Shown here in pieces: positions 8,519-17,953 of a stretch of 64,000 bases of DNA (position 1 is the first letter of the stretch; every line of letters starts with the position of its first letter). The DNA is from Chitinophaga pinensis (GTDB taxonomy: Bacteria; Bacteroidota; Bacteroidia; UKL13-3). Position numbers and translations under genes: made by a program. The stretch spans positions 1 through 64,000 of the forward strand of contig CAMAWM010000004.1 in assembly GCA_945861965.1 (NCBI GenBank), given 5' to 3'. The notes under the pieces are model-generated. The model saw nothing but the letters and a program-made list of their open reading frames with translations. It made no database searches and was not told the DNA's origin.

Positions 8519-10609
8519 ATGAAAAAATCAATCAAAATATTCATCATCCTACCCATAATTTTATTGACTATCAATAGCTATGCGCAAGACAATATTGCAA
8601 AATGCAAAATAGCTGGTGTAGCCCGATTTACCAATATTGGAGTCGAACTTAGATGGTTTCCCAGCAATAAAACAATTCTACGATTAGGATTTGAAAGAGG
8701 ATTTACCCTTGAAAGAAGTGACTTTGGAACTAACAAGTTTGAAACTATTAGAACAATAAAAGCTTTACCAAAAGACAAATGGGATTTACTTATTGGAACT
8801 GAAACAAATTTAGAAACAAAATCGAACTTGGAATTGGCAGCCGATTTTCTTTTTGTGGAAGCAATAAAAGAACAAAAAAGCATAAACTTAGATGAAGGAA
8901 TTGCGGAGCTAAATGAACAAAAAGGAAAAGAAGACATGGTTTATGCAGTGTTTGTGTTAACAGCAATAAAAGACTCAAAAGTGGCGGAAGCATTAGGTTT
9001 GGGTTATGCAGACAAAACTGCAACGGATGGAAACACTTATACATATCGCATTAAATTAAATGGTAAATCGGCAATTTATGAAATAGAAGATGGACTGATA
9101 AGTGTTAAAGCTAGTTTGAATCCAGATAAATATAAAAATGAAGTTTTTGTTTATCCTGGCAATAAACAATTGTCGTTTGTTTGGTCAGCTAAACCAGAAC
9201 TTTCGGGCTATTTTGTAGAAAGAAAAGCAGCAGGAGAAAATGCTTTTTTGCAATTAAATACTGTCCCAATTTATGCCTCTACTGGTGGTGGATTTGAAGG
9301 AATTGCTAATGGTGCTTATTTAGACGATTCATTGCAAAATTATACCACTTATTATTATCGTTTTTTTGGTTTAAGTGCCTTTGGCGAAAAAATTATGTTT
9401 GCCGAAACCAAAGGAATGCCGAGAGATTTAATCCCTCCAAGTAATCCAATTATTTACCAACCCAAACACACAAAAACCAAGGAAGTATTGGTAAATTGGG
9501 ACTTGTATGGCGATATAAGCGATTTGAGAGGATTTATTGTAGCTCGTTCTGATAGAGATACAGGAAATTTTACCATTATAAATAAAACAATTCTTTCAAG
9601 TAAAGCTAGGAGTTATAGCGATTCTACCTTTAATGCAGAAGGCATCAATTATTATATGGTTTATGCCATGGATACTGCTGGGAATATTAGTTATTCTTAT
9701 CCTTCTTATGTAGTTATTATAGACAGTACACCACCCACCCAGCCTCAAATTGTGAATGCAATAATTGATAGTTTTGGTATTGTAACTTTAACTATAAAAC
9801 AAGGGAAAGAAAAGGACATAAAAGGCTATAAATTATTTAAAGCCAATAGCCCCGAACACGAGTTTTCAGTTATTGAAGAGGGTTATTTAAACGATAAATG
9901 GGATACTAATGCTGTTAAATTGCTTTTCTACGACACTGTAACTTTGCAATCGCTTACTCCTAAAATTTATTACAGAATAAAAGCATTGGATTTCAACTAC
10001 AATCAATCTGTTTTTTCGGAAATTGCTGTGGTAAAAAGGCCAGATACTATTCCTCCTGTTACCCCTGTAATTAACAATGTGTTGGTGAGCGAAAAACAAA
10101 TAGAAATACATTTTGTGCCTAGCGAAAGTGTGGATGTAAAAGAACATTTAGTGTATAGAAAAATTGATTTTGCAGCCGATTGGGAAATCATTTTAAAGTT
10201 TGATTCAACCCAATATTCCATGATTGATACCAATGTAACCACAGGCGTAATGTACTATTATACCCTAAGAGCCAAAGATGAAAGCAATCTTTTTTCTGGC
10301 TATGCAAGTCCTGTTTCTGGCAAAACTTATGACAGTGGAATTAGGCCTCTAGTTCAAAATTTTTCAGTTTCTATAGTTAATAAAAAAGCAGTACTCAAAT
10401 GGGATTACCCTGACATTGGAAAAGATGTATTATTTGTTATTTATAAATGGAATGGAAATGGGCAGTTAACCCAATACGCTAATACTGCAGACAAAACATT
10501 TACCGATAATAATACTAAAAAAGAAAACTCATACTCCATTAAAGCGCATACTACTGATGGCGGAAAATCGAAAATGAGTGAAGAAGTTTATATAAAAATG
10601 GAAGAATAA
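8519..10609 (+). CDS. Secreted protein with tandem fibronectin type III-like domains
   Basis: 696 aa; signal peptide; repeated linkers DLIPPSNPIIYQP, DSTPPTQPQIVNA, DTIPPVTPVINNV followed by V.L.W/YKLF.../Y..RA.D..GN type FN3 segments. Confidence 0.75.
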   Translation: MKKSIKIFIILPIILLTINSYAQDNIAKCKIAGVARFTNIGVELRWFPSNKTILRLGFERGFTLERSDFGTNKFETIRTIKALPKDKWDLLIGTETNLETKSNLELAADFLFVEAIKEQKSINLDEGIAELNEQKGKEDMVYAVFVLTAIKDSKVAEALGLGYADKTATDGNTYTYRIKLNGKSAIYEIEDGLISVKASLNPDKYKNEVFVYPGNKQLSFVWSAKPELSGYFVERKAAGENAFLQLNTVPIYASTGGGFEGIANGAYLDDSLQNYTTYYYRFFGLSAFGEKIMFAETKGMPRDLIPPSNPIIYQPKHTKTKEVLVNWDLYGDISDLRGFIVARSDRDTGNFTIINKTILSSKARSYSDSTFNAEGINYYMVYAMDTAGNISYSYPSYVVIIDSTPPTQPQIVNAIIDSFGIVTLTIKQGKEKDIKGYKLFKANSPEHEFSVIEEGYLNDKWDTNAVKLLFYDTVTLQSLTPKIYYRIKALDFNYNQSVFSEIAVVKRPDTIPPVTPVINNVLVSEKQIEIHFVPSESVDVKEHLVYRKIDFAADWEIILKFDSTQYSMIDTNVTTGVMYYYTLRAKDESNLFSGYASPVSGKTYDSGIRPLVQNFSVSIVNKKAVLKWDYPDIGKDVLFVIYKWNGNGQLTQYANTADKTFTDNNTKKENSYSIKAHTTDGGKSKMSEEVYIKMEE

Positions 10610-10621
10610 ATTATAGCATAA

Positions 10622-10652
10622 AAAAAGCGCACTTAAATTAAGTGCGCTTTTT
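10622..10652. terminator. Bidirectional intrinsic terminator
   Basis: Near-perfect palindrome AAAAAGCGCACTTAA-A-TTAAGTGCGCTTTTT between convergent genes, with flanking A and T tracts on both sides. Confidence 0.9.
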
Positions 10653-10668
10653 CTTTTTTATCTAAAAA

Positions 10669-13600
10669 TTATTTTACTACACTAATTTTTTTAACAAATG
10701 TTTTGTCGTCAATTTCAATATGAATAAAATAAACACCTGATGATTGAACACTTAAATCAAGCACTTTTTCAGTCATATCGTTTTTACCGATAACAACACT
10801 TTTAATTCTATTTCCTAAAATGTCTAACACTTCAATTTTCATCTCAGATTTAAGATTTCCCAACGATTTCAATTTAAGTTTTCCATTGTTAGGATTAGGA
10901 TAAACTGCCAATACATTTTCTGCATTCATCACATCTTCAACACTTGTATTTGCAATTACATTAACCATTCGAGTTGCCTCTGCAGATCTGTTTCCTGAAA
11001 GGTCAGTAACTTTGTAGTTTACATAAAACAAACCTTCTTCGTCACCAAAATAATTTCCACCTGCATTTTTCGGAAGAGTAGATGTAATAATCAAATAAGG
11101 ACGAATTTGAGCATCGGTATTGTAATTATCAATCAACTCAACTCCGGGTTCTGAATATTCTTTCCAACGTAAAAGCATAAATGGATTTGTTCCAAGTATT
11201 TTAACTGTAGGAGCAATTTTGTCTAAAACTTTAACCACACGCATAATGCTGTCTTTATTTCCAGAACCATCTGTTGCAGTGTACCAAATATAATAAGTAC
11301 CCAACACATTAATATTTAGATTTGTGGTTTTATTTACAGCTATTGAATTTTTTGGCCAATAGTTATCGTTAACCAAAACACCTGGATCAACATAATTGTT
11401 AAATACATTTACTTCGGCTATTGCTGGTCCGTTTAATTGAATGGTAGGTTTAATAATATCTGAAACAATAACCTGCAAATAATAGGTTGGAGAAATATTT
11501 CCTGAACCATCAGTTGCTCTATAAGCTATATAGTATGAACCTACATTGTTTACATCAATCAGACCTGAATTTGTAAGAGTTATTGTATTCCAATAATTAT
11601 CTGTCCAGTTGATTGCAGACATTGCATCAAACGATTGATTTACCTGATGATAATATGGATTTCCATAACGTGCAGTTATTATTGGAGCGATTGTATCTTG
11701 AACAATAACAATTCTAGTAATTTCTGCTTTGAATCCAAATGCATCTGTAATTGAATATTTAATGATGTAGTTTCCTAAAGATGAAACATTCAAATTACTA
11801 ATAATTACCACTTGATTTGAAATATCATTGTTCAAATTATCTTTAGCAATATAGCCAGGTTCAACATACGAAGTGTTTACATTGGTTCTGTAAATTGCAC
11901 CACCAAGCAAACTAATACTTGGTCCCGTTCTGTTTAATTCAACAAATACAGTTCTATATGCCGTGTCTGATGTATTACCATATAAATCTTGAACTATGTA
12001 TTTTAAATAGTATGGACCAACTACAGTTGTATCTACTGTTCCAAAAACAATAAAGCGACTGCTAATATCTCCTTCTAAATTGTCAATTGCAGTAACTCCA
12101 GGTTCAATATATGCTTTGTTCTTTTCCGTTCTAAAAACAGAACCTCCATTAAGCGCAATGGTTGGTTTAATTGTATCAAATCCAAATGCAACTGTGAAAT
12201 CTTTAAACATTCCCATAGTTGCATAAACAGAATTTAATTGAGATGAGTTACCTAAGTCAACTGCTACACGCATTCTGGTAGTTCCAACTCTTTGATTAGC
12301 TCCAATTACAAATGAATCTGTACGTAGCAATGTATATGCATTGATTTCATTTGTTACTAATTCATTGGTTTCAAAAGCTGCATTCAAATTAAAATCAATC
12401 CACACTTTTCTATCCATTGCACTTGCAGTTCCTGGTCTATTCATTTGAATAAAATATTTAACTCCTCTAAACAAAGTAGTACTTTGATTTCCGTAAACAT
12501 ATTGATAAGTTGGTCCAATAGGATTTGGGAATAAACTATCAATTTGATTGAGTCTTACTCTTGAAATTCCAATACTTCCATCTCCCACTTGATCAACTGC
12601 CATACTACTACTTGGAGTTTGATAAGCTGCTATACAAATGTATGCTGTTTTGGTTGTTGAATCTGATCCAAAAGAATTCGATGCAACTAGTTTAGCTGTA
12701 TAACAAGTTTGAGCTGTGAATCTAATTGTCGGGTTTTGACTTGTTGAATTGGTTCCATTTAAATATTGTACGGTTGTAGGAACAAATGACCATCTCCACT
12801 GGTTAGGTCCATGCAAACTCTTATCAATCATTTTAAATGTGTCAGTATTGAACCCCGCAATTTTATCTGAGGTAAATCGAGCTTCAGGTTTTTGAGTTAC
12901 TGGTAAAAATACAATATTCTTGCATATAGTATCTACGCCTACACAATTATAAGCTACCAAACATATTTTACGAATTGATGGGATCGTAACTATATAGGTT
13001 CTTGTAGGACTTGCGCTAACAGAATCAAACAAATTGTTTCCATCTGTATCCCAACTGTATTGCATTAATACACCTTCCGATTTATTAAACAATGTTATTG
13101 GTGTAGTTGAATAAACAGTATCAGCTATATTAAATGCAGCAATCGGTTTTGAATAGCTTGCTGGTTTCATATCCCAACGAATAATGAAACCTGCCGAATC
13201 GTATCCTGGAGGAACAGCAGTTCCGCCTGTTTTGAATTTAGCAAAAATTGCTCTTCCACCACGAATAACTTTTTTATTATTTGCTAATGGTAATTGCCCA
13301 CCTGGACTTGCGCCAATAGTTGTTAATAATGGAGCATTTGCATTTATTCCATTGAAAAATTGTAAGCTATCGCTTGGCAACATTTTTAATCTTTCAACAT
13401 ACAATGTAATTGAATCAGCACAAGGATTGATTAAAAACCCTGGGCAAGTTGCAACTTGAGATCTTGTATAAGAAAAATTCGGTCCAGATGGCCCATAAAT
13501 ATACCCTTCTGCATCTTGGCTTCCAAATGATCCTGTACCACTACACATATTGTAACCATTGACTACTTTTATATAATCTGTTTTACAAATAGAATCCGTT

Positions 13601-14883
13601 CCTCTAGCATTCCAAACCCGTAAACAAATGGTATAAATGCCAGGATCAAAACCAGTGAATTTAGGATTGGCTACTGAACTGTTTGGATCAAAATAATTAG
13701 GTGCAAATGGCATTTGACTACACTTGTTACAAGGAGGGAAATATTCCCACTGCCACTGGTTTGGACCATTGTCTGAAAGATCAATAAATGAGCTTTGATC
13801 GGCAAATCCAACAATCTTTTTGAACGAAATGAAATTTGCAGTGGGTACTCTACTTGGAGTATCAACCCAAATATATTTTGTGATTGAATCTCGTAATGAA
13901 TCGGATTTCAAAAAGTTTACTGCTAATAATCTTAGTTTCCACCATCCACGTTTATCAAATGTATAATTTAAGTTATTGGTATATTTAATTGTATCAATAT
14001 ATCGCTGTGTGCTAAATTTAACATTTTGACGGAAATAACCTGGATTTAATGTTGTATCAGCAGTCGGCACATATTCTTCAACATCCCAATAAACTCTGCT
14101 TTGGCTGCTACTTGTATTGATAATAATTTGTGGACTATTGATCCAAACTGTGTCCATTGGTCCTGCTGTTGTATCACTTACTCCTTGGAAAAAATTTGCA
14201 ATTGGTGGAAGTGTTGGACCACTGCCTCCAGTATAAGTAAATTGCATATCAGCTCTTTGGGTATAAATCCCTCCACCAGTAATTCCACAATACGAACCAG
14301 CTCCATCAGCCCAACTGTGCAAAGTGCTATTAAAAGTTGTAGCTGTATAAGTAAGTTGTGGCGACCATGAATAGCAAACTGAACCCGAAGGTGTATTATC
14401 ATGACATGCATCTACCAAAAGATTTGAAACTCCATCCCAAACAAAGGGCGTGTTAAACATGTGTTGGTTCCAGTTTACAACAGATGTAGTATAACTTACT
14501 GGGTTTAATACCGTTGTAAGTCCAGCATTGTCAAAAGCTGTCAAAACTGTTGCTGAACTATTTTTTAGTTTTATAGTAAAAGATAAATGCACACCACCGC
14601 CCGGACAAGTAGAACCAGCGCACGAAACACTTGGCACATAAAACGCTATTGATGTAAGTGTTTTTGATCCAGTTAAACCTGCTGCATTCAACTCGCTTGC
14701 AAGAATTAGGTATTGAACACGCGAAGATGTATACCAAGCACCGTACGGTGTTGGCCCACTATTACAGGCCAAATTAGTTATACCGGTACCAATTGTAACT
14801 GTTTGAGCATTTACAATGTTTGAAAAACTAATTGATAGCCCAAACAAAAATGCGATTGTTTTAAGTGTATATTTTTTCATCAT
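10669..14883 (-). CDS. Multidomain secreted protein (PKD-like, GEVED-like, tandem DUF5011/HYR-like domains) with T9SS type A C-terminal sorting domain
   Basis: 1404 aa; signal peptide; PKD-like segments (ANFISFKKIVGFADQSSFIDLSDNGPNQWQWEY); GEVED-like DRKVWIDFNLNAAFETNELVTNE; five repeats of the xxYVEPGxxAxDNxxxDIS type; C-terminus VYPNPNNGKLKLKS...GVYFIHIEIDDKTFVKKISVVK. Confidence 0.85.
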   Translation of the reverse strand: MMKKYTLKTIAFLFGLSISFSNIVNAQTVTIGTGITNLACNSGPTPYGAWYTSSRVQYLILASELNAAGLTGSKTLTSIAFYVPSVSCAGSTCPGGGVHLSFTIKLKNSSATVLTAFDNAGLTTVLNPVSYTTSVVNWNQHMFNTPFVWDGVSNLLVDACHDNTPSGSVCYSWSPQLTYTATTFNSTLHSWADGAGSYCGITGGGIYTQRADMQFTYTGGSGPTLPPIANFFQGVSDTTAGPMDTVWINSPQIIINTSSSQSRVYWDVEEYVPTADTTLNPGYFRQNVKFSTQRYIDTIKYTNNLNYTFDKRGWWKLRLLAVNFLKSDSLRDSITKYIWVDTPSRVPTANFISFKKIVGFADQSSFIDLSDNGPNQWQWEYFPPCNKCSQMPFAPNYFDPNSSVANPKFTGFDPGIYTICLRVWNARGTDSICKTDYIKVVNGYNMCSGTGSFGSQDAEGYIYGPSGPNFSYTRSQVATCPGFLINPCADSITLYVERLKMLPSDSLQFFNGINANAPLLTTIGASPGGQLPLANNKKVIRGGRAIFAKFKTGGTAVPPGYDSAGFIIRWDMKPASYSKPIAAFNIADTVYSTTPITLFNKSEGVLMQYSWDTDGNNLFDSVSASPTRTYIVTIPSIRKICLVAYNCVGVDTICKNIVFLPVTQKPEARFTSDKIAGFNTDTFKMIDKSLHGPNQWRWSFVPTTVQYLNGTNSTSQNPTIRFTAQTCYTAKLVASNSFGSDSTTKTAYICIAAYQTPSSSMAVDQVGDGSIGISRVRLNQIDSLFPNPIGPTYQYVYGNQSTTLFRGVKYFIQMNRPGTASAMDRKVWIDFNLNAAFETNELVTNEINAYTLLRTDSFVIGANQRVGTTRMRVAVDLGNSSQLNSVYATMGMFKDFTVAFGFDTIKPTIALNGGSVFRTEKNKAYIEPGVTAIDNLEGDISSRFIVFGTVDTTVVGPYYLKYIVQDLYGNTSDTAYRTVFVELNRTGPSISLLGGAIYRTNVNTSYVEPGYIAKDNLNNDISNQVVIISNLNVSSLGNYIIKYSITDAFGFKAEITRIVIVQDTIAPIITARYGNPYYHQVNQSFDAMSAINWTDNYWNTITLTNSGLIDVNNVGSYYIAYRATDGSGNISPTYYLQVIVSDIIKPTIQLNGPAIAEVNVFNNYVDPGVLVNDNYWPKNSIAVNKTTNLNINVLGTYYIWYTATDGSGNKDSIMRVVKVLDKIAPTVKILGTNPFMLLRWKEYSEPGVELIDNYNTDAQIRPYLIITSTLPKNAGGNYFGDEEGLFYVNYKVTDLSGNRSAEATRMVNVIANTSVEDVMNAENVLAVYPNPNNGKLKLKSLGNLKSEMKIEVLDILGNRIKSVVIGKNDMTEKVLDLSVQSSGVYFIHIEIDDKTFVKKISVVK

Positions 14884-14948
14884 AATTTTATATAAATTTT
14901 TACTAATTTTAAAAGTCCGAATGTAAATTAAATAACATTAATTCCAAA

Positions 14949-16070
14949 TTATGGTTTGTCAAATTTCGGATTTGTAATAAAAGTCGAATCCGTTAAGCAT
15001 TTTAAGAACGAAACTAAGTCTGCTTTTTGCTTAATATTCAGGTTTAAAGTTCCTCCGTGTGTAAAGTGTTTTCCAATCAAAGGATCAACATAAATAGAAT
15101 TTTTTGTGCCTGAATTATAGAACTCTACAACCGAATCCAAGGAGCTAAAACGGCCATCGTGCATGTAAGGTGCTGTAAAAACTAGATTGCGCAAACTGGG
15201 TGTTTTAAACTTACCAAAATCCGAAATATTGTTAGTAATATGATATAACCCTGAATCGGTTGGGTAAACATCCAATCCGTTGTTGTGAAAATCAAAATCG
15301 GTTAAAAAATAAGTGCCTTGCGAACCATGGCAATGAAAACAATCGCCAAGCCCTGAAGCTCCATTGTCATTTACTCCAAATAGAGTTTGCATACCGCTGT
15401 ATTCTTCTTGAGTAAACACTGCAATATTTTTGGTTTGAAGGTATTTGTCGTATTTGCTACCAAATGAAATAAGGGTTCGTTCAAATTGTGCAATCGCTTT
15501 TTGCACTAAAAAAATATAAATGGAATCGCTTCCAAAAGCTTTTTTAAATAATTTGGAATATTCAGAATGCACTTGTAATTTATTCACCACATTCAGTAAA
15601 CTTTCGTCCATTTCAATTGGGTTTTGAATGGGCGCCAACACTTGTCTTTCTAAATCATTTGCGCCACCATCCCAGAAAAACCGGTGATTTGTTTTTGATT
15701 TACTTTCCCAATATCCCAAGTTAAAAAGTGGCATTGAATTTCTAGTACCAAAAAGCCCATGAATACCTTCGCTAAATTTCTTTCCATTATCTGAAAATGC
15801 GTTTTTTTGATTGTGGCAACTTGCACACGATTGCGTGTTGTTTGCCGACAAAATTGGATCGTAAAATAGTTTTCTTCCCAATTCAACTCCAGCATTGGTT
15901 AGCGGATTGTTGTCGGGCATTTTCAAAAAATCTTGTGGATTTGTAAAATACGATGGATATGCTATTAGATAAGGCGTTCTATCCCAAAGCACTTCTTCTT
16001 CAATCGGCTTATCTTTTCGGCACGCAATTGATAAGACAACTAAAAAAACCAATAACAATTTTTTCTTCAT
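14949..16070 (-). CDS. Di-heme cytochrome c peroxidase / MauG family protein
   Basis: 373 aa lipoprotein; two CXXCH motifs (CASCH, CFHCH); ELGRKLFYDPILSANNTQSCASCHNQ and TPSLRNLVFTAPYMHDGRFSSL are family hallmarks. Confidence 0.92.
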   Translation of the reverse strand: MKKKLLLVFLVVLSIACRKDKPIEEEVLWDRTPYLIAYPSYFTNPQDFLKMPDNNPLTNAGVELGRKLFYDPILSANNTQSCASCHNQKNAFSDNGKKFSEGIHGLFGTRNSMPLFNLGYWESKSKTNHRFFWDGGANDLERQVLAPIQNPIEMDESLLNVVNKLQVHSEYSKLFKKAFGSDSIYIFLVQKAIAQFERTLISFGSKYDKYLQTKNIAVFTQEEYSGMQTLFGVNDNGASGLGDCFHCHGSQGTYFLTDFDFHNNGLDVYPTDSGLYHITNNISDFGKFKTPSLRNLVFTAPYMHDGRFSSLDSVVEFYNSGTKNSIYVDPLIGKHFTHGGTLNLNIKQKADLVSFLKCLTDSTFITNPKFDKP

Positions 16071-16846
16071 CTAACATCTGTTAAAGTTATCATATCGCCC
16101 ATATTTGCAACTAATTTTGGAAGCAGAGGATGAAAAGTGGTATGAATATTTTCTGTGTCGGCCATAATTCCAAAATTTTGAGGATTCTGAAACATCTCGT
16201 TTACATCCATTTTCAAGTCTAAGTTAATTGTATTTTTTTTCAGTTTATAGGCGTTTAAATTCAAACTATATGTAATCAGATTTGCATCTCCGCCAATGTC
16301 GTAAGCATAGGAAATATTGCGATTTGTACGGCCAAAAATCCTGTAAAATATATATCCCGAATTCCAGTCCCAGTACATTCCAAGACTTGGATCTAATGCG
16401 CCTGTTTGATCACCGCTGTGATTTCGAAAACTATCAACTCCCATTGAAAATTTAAGATCTGTATAAATGCCTGCAGGAATATTTGAAAGATTTACAGAAT
16501 ATAAATACGCATCGGTTCCACGATTCAAAAAATAATCTCCTACTTTTATCCAAGTTGAATCTGATTTTTTCAAATAAATATTTGAAACTCTGTACTCAAA
16601 ATTCTCAACATTAAAAGTATCTCCCGAAGAATTTATAAAATTTTTGCTTGCATAAACAATCGGCTCATTTTTGAAATAATGAGAAAGATTTAAATTCAAA
16701 ATTCCGGGCTGAGCAAATACAATTCCCGAGAAATTTGTAATCGTATCCAATGGATTTATTGGCTTTGGCGTAATATCTACTTGATCATCTTTGCCACATG
16801 AAAATATAAATAAAGTAAGAAAAAAAAATAAAGCAGCGTTTTTCAT
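16067..16846 (-). CDS. MbnP-like family protein
   Basis: 259 aa lipoprotein; NFEYRVSNIYLKKSDSTW, GVDSFRNHSGDQTGALDPSLGMYWDWNSGYIFYRIFG resemble MbnP-like proteins; ATGA overlap with the downstream di-heme peroxidase. Confidence 0.8.
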   Translation of the reverse strand: MKNAALFFFLTLFIFSCGKDDQVDITPKPINPLDTITNFSGIVFAQPGILNLNLSHYFKNEPIVYASKNFINSSGDTFNVENFEYRVSNIYLKKSDSTWIKVGDYFLNRGTDAYLYSVNLSNIPAGIYTDLKFSMGVDSFRNHSGDQTGALDPSLGMYWDWNSGYIFYRIFGRTNRNISYAYDIGGDANLITYSLNLNAYKLKKNTINLDLKMDVNEMFQNPQNFGIMADTENIHTTFHPLLPKLVANMGDMITLTDVR

Positions 16847-16913
16847 TTATTGTTAGAATATTTGCAGATTCAAATTTATCATTAAATAGTAAAATAACAA
16901 ACAAAATTACTTT

Positions 16914-17405
16914 ATGCCAAGTTTCGATATTGTTTCAAAAACCGACATGCAGAAAATTGATAACGCTATTAATACTGCAAAAAAAGAGTTGATAAATCGC
17001 TATGATTTGAAAGATGAAACCTGCGAAATAGATTTAGACAAAAGTGCCAAACTTGTAAAGTTGGCAGCAAAACAAGATATGGCTATAAAAACTTTGGTTG
17101 ATATCGTTTTGTCCAAATTCAGCAAACAACAATTGGATGTACGAACGCTGGATTTGAGTAAAGATACTAAGCCAAGCGGAAAATTGGTATTAAAAGATTT
17201 GCCTATTAAAGATGGAATTGAGAAAGAAACTGCTAAAAAAATTGTATCCTTTATAAAAGAAACTCGGATGAAAGTGCAAGCATCAATAATGGACGATCAA
17301 GTTAGAGTAACCGCTAAGCAAATTGATGACCTTCAGGATATGATTGCGAAATTGCGAGACAAAGATTTTGAAATTCCGCTGCAGTTTGAAAATATGAGGA
17401 GTTAA
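16914..17405 (+). CDS. yajQ: YajQ family (UPF0234) nucleotide-binding protein
   Basis: MPSFDIVSKTDMQKIDNAINTAKKELINRYDLK ... RVTAKQIDDLQDMIAKLRDKDFEIPLQFENMR. Confidence 0.95.
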   Translation: MPSFDIVSKTDMQKIDNAINTAKKELINRYDLKDETCEIDLDKSAKLVKLAAKQDMAIKTLVDIVLSKFSKQQLDVRTLDLSKDTKPSGKLVLKDLPIKDGIEKETAKKIVSFIKETRMKVQASIMDDQVRVTAKQIDDLQDMIAKLRDKDFEIPLQFENMRS

Positions 17406-17420
17406 TAGTTAAATCTCCTA

Positions 17421-17903
17421 CTACTTTCCTTCAAACTTAACATCTAAGGCGTCTCCCCAAAGTTCTTCAAGTGCATAAAACTCGCGTTTTTCTTTTTGAA
17501 AAACACTGGCAACTACATTAAAATAGTCTAGTAAAACCCACTCTAAATTTTCGAAACCTTCGCGATGCAAAGGGTGATCACCAGTTGTTTTTTTAGCTAT
17601 TTCTTCAGCACTTTTGGCAATGGCATCCACCTGTTTATCGTTGCTTGCATGCGATATTACAAAGTAATTTGTACTTGCTGCAGCAATATTTCTTAAATCT
17701 AAAATCCGAATATCACTTGCTTTTTTCTCATACATGCCTTGTGCTATCGACATCGCAAGTATCAAATCGTTTTCGAGGGTTCTTATTGGTTTTTTAGGTG
17801 CTTTTCTCTTTGCTGGAGTTTTTTTAACAGCGGCCTTTTTAACAGCGGCTTTTTTAGCTATTTTTTTTACAATCGGTTTTTTTACCGCAATTTTCTTTAC
17901 CAT
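17421..17903 (-). CDS. rsfS: Ribosome silencing factor RsfS with Lys/Ala-rich N-terminal extension
   Basis: Core ASDIRILDLRNIAAASTNYFVISHASNDKQVDAIAKS...HREGFENLEWVLLDYFNVVASVFQKEKREFYALEELWGDA. Confidence 0.92.
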   Translation of the reverse strand: MVKKIAVKKPIVKKIAKKAAVKKAAVKKTPAKRKAPKKPIRTLENDLILAMSIAQGMYEKKASDIRILDLRNIAAASTNYFVISHASNDKQVDAIAKSAEEIAKKTTGDHPLHREGFENLEWVLLDYFNVVASVFQKEKREFYALEELWGDALDVKFEGK

Positions 17904-17953
17904 GCTTATTTGTGATGCTATATTGCGCTGCGAAAATACATCTTTTTACTCAA

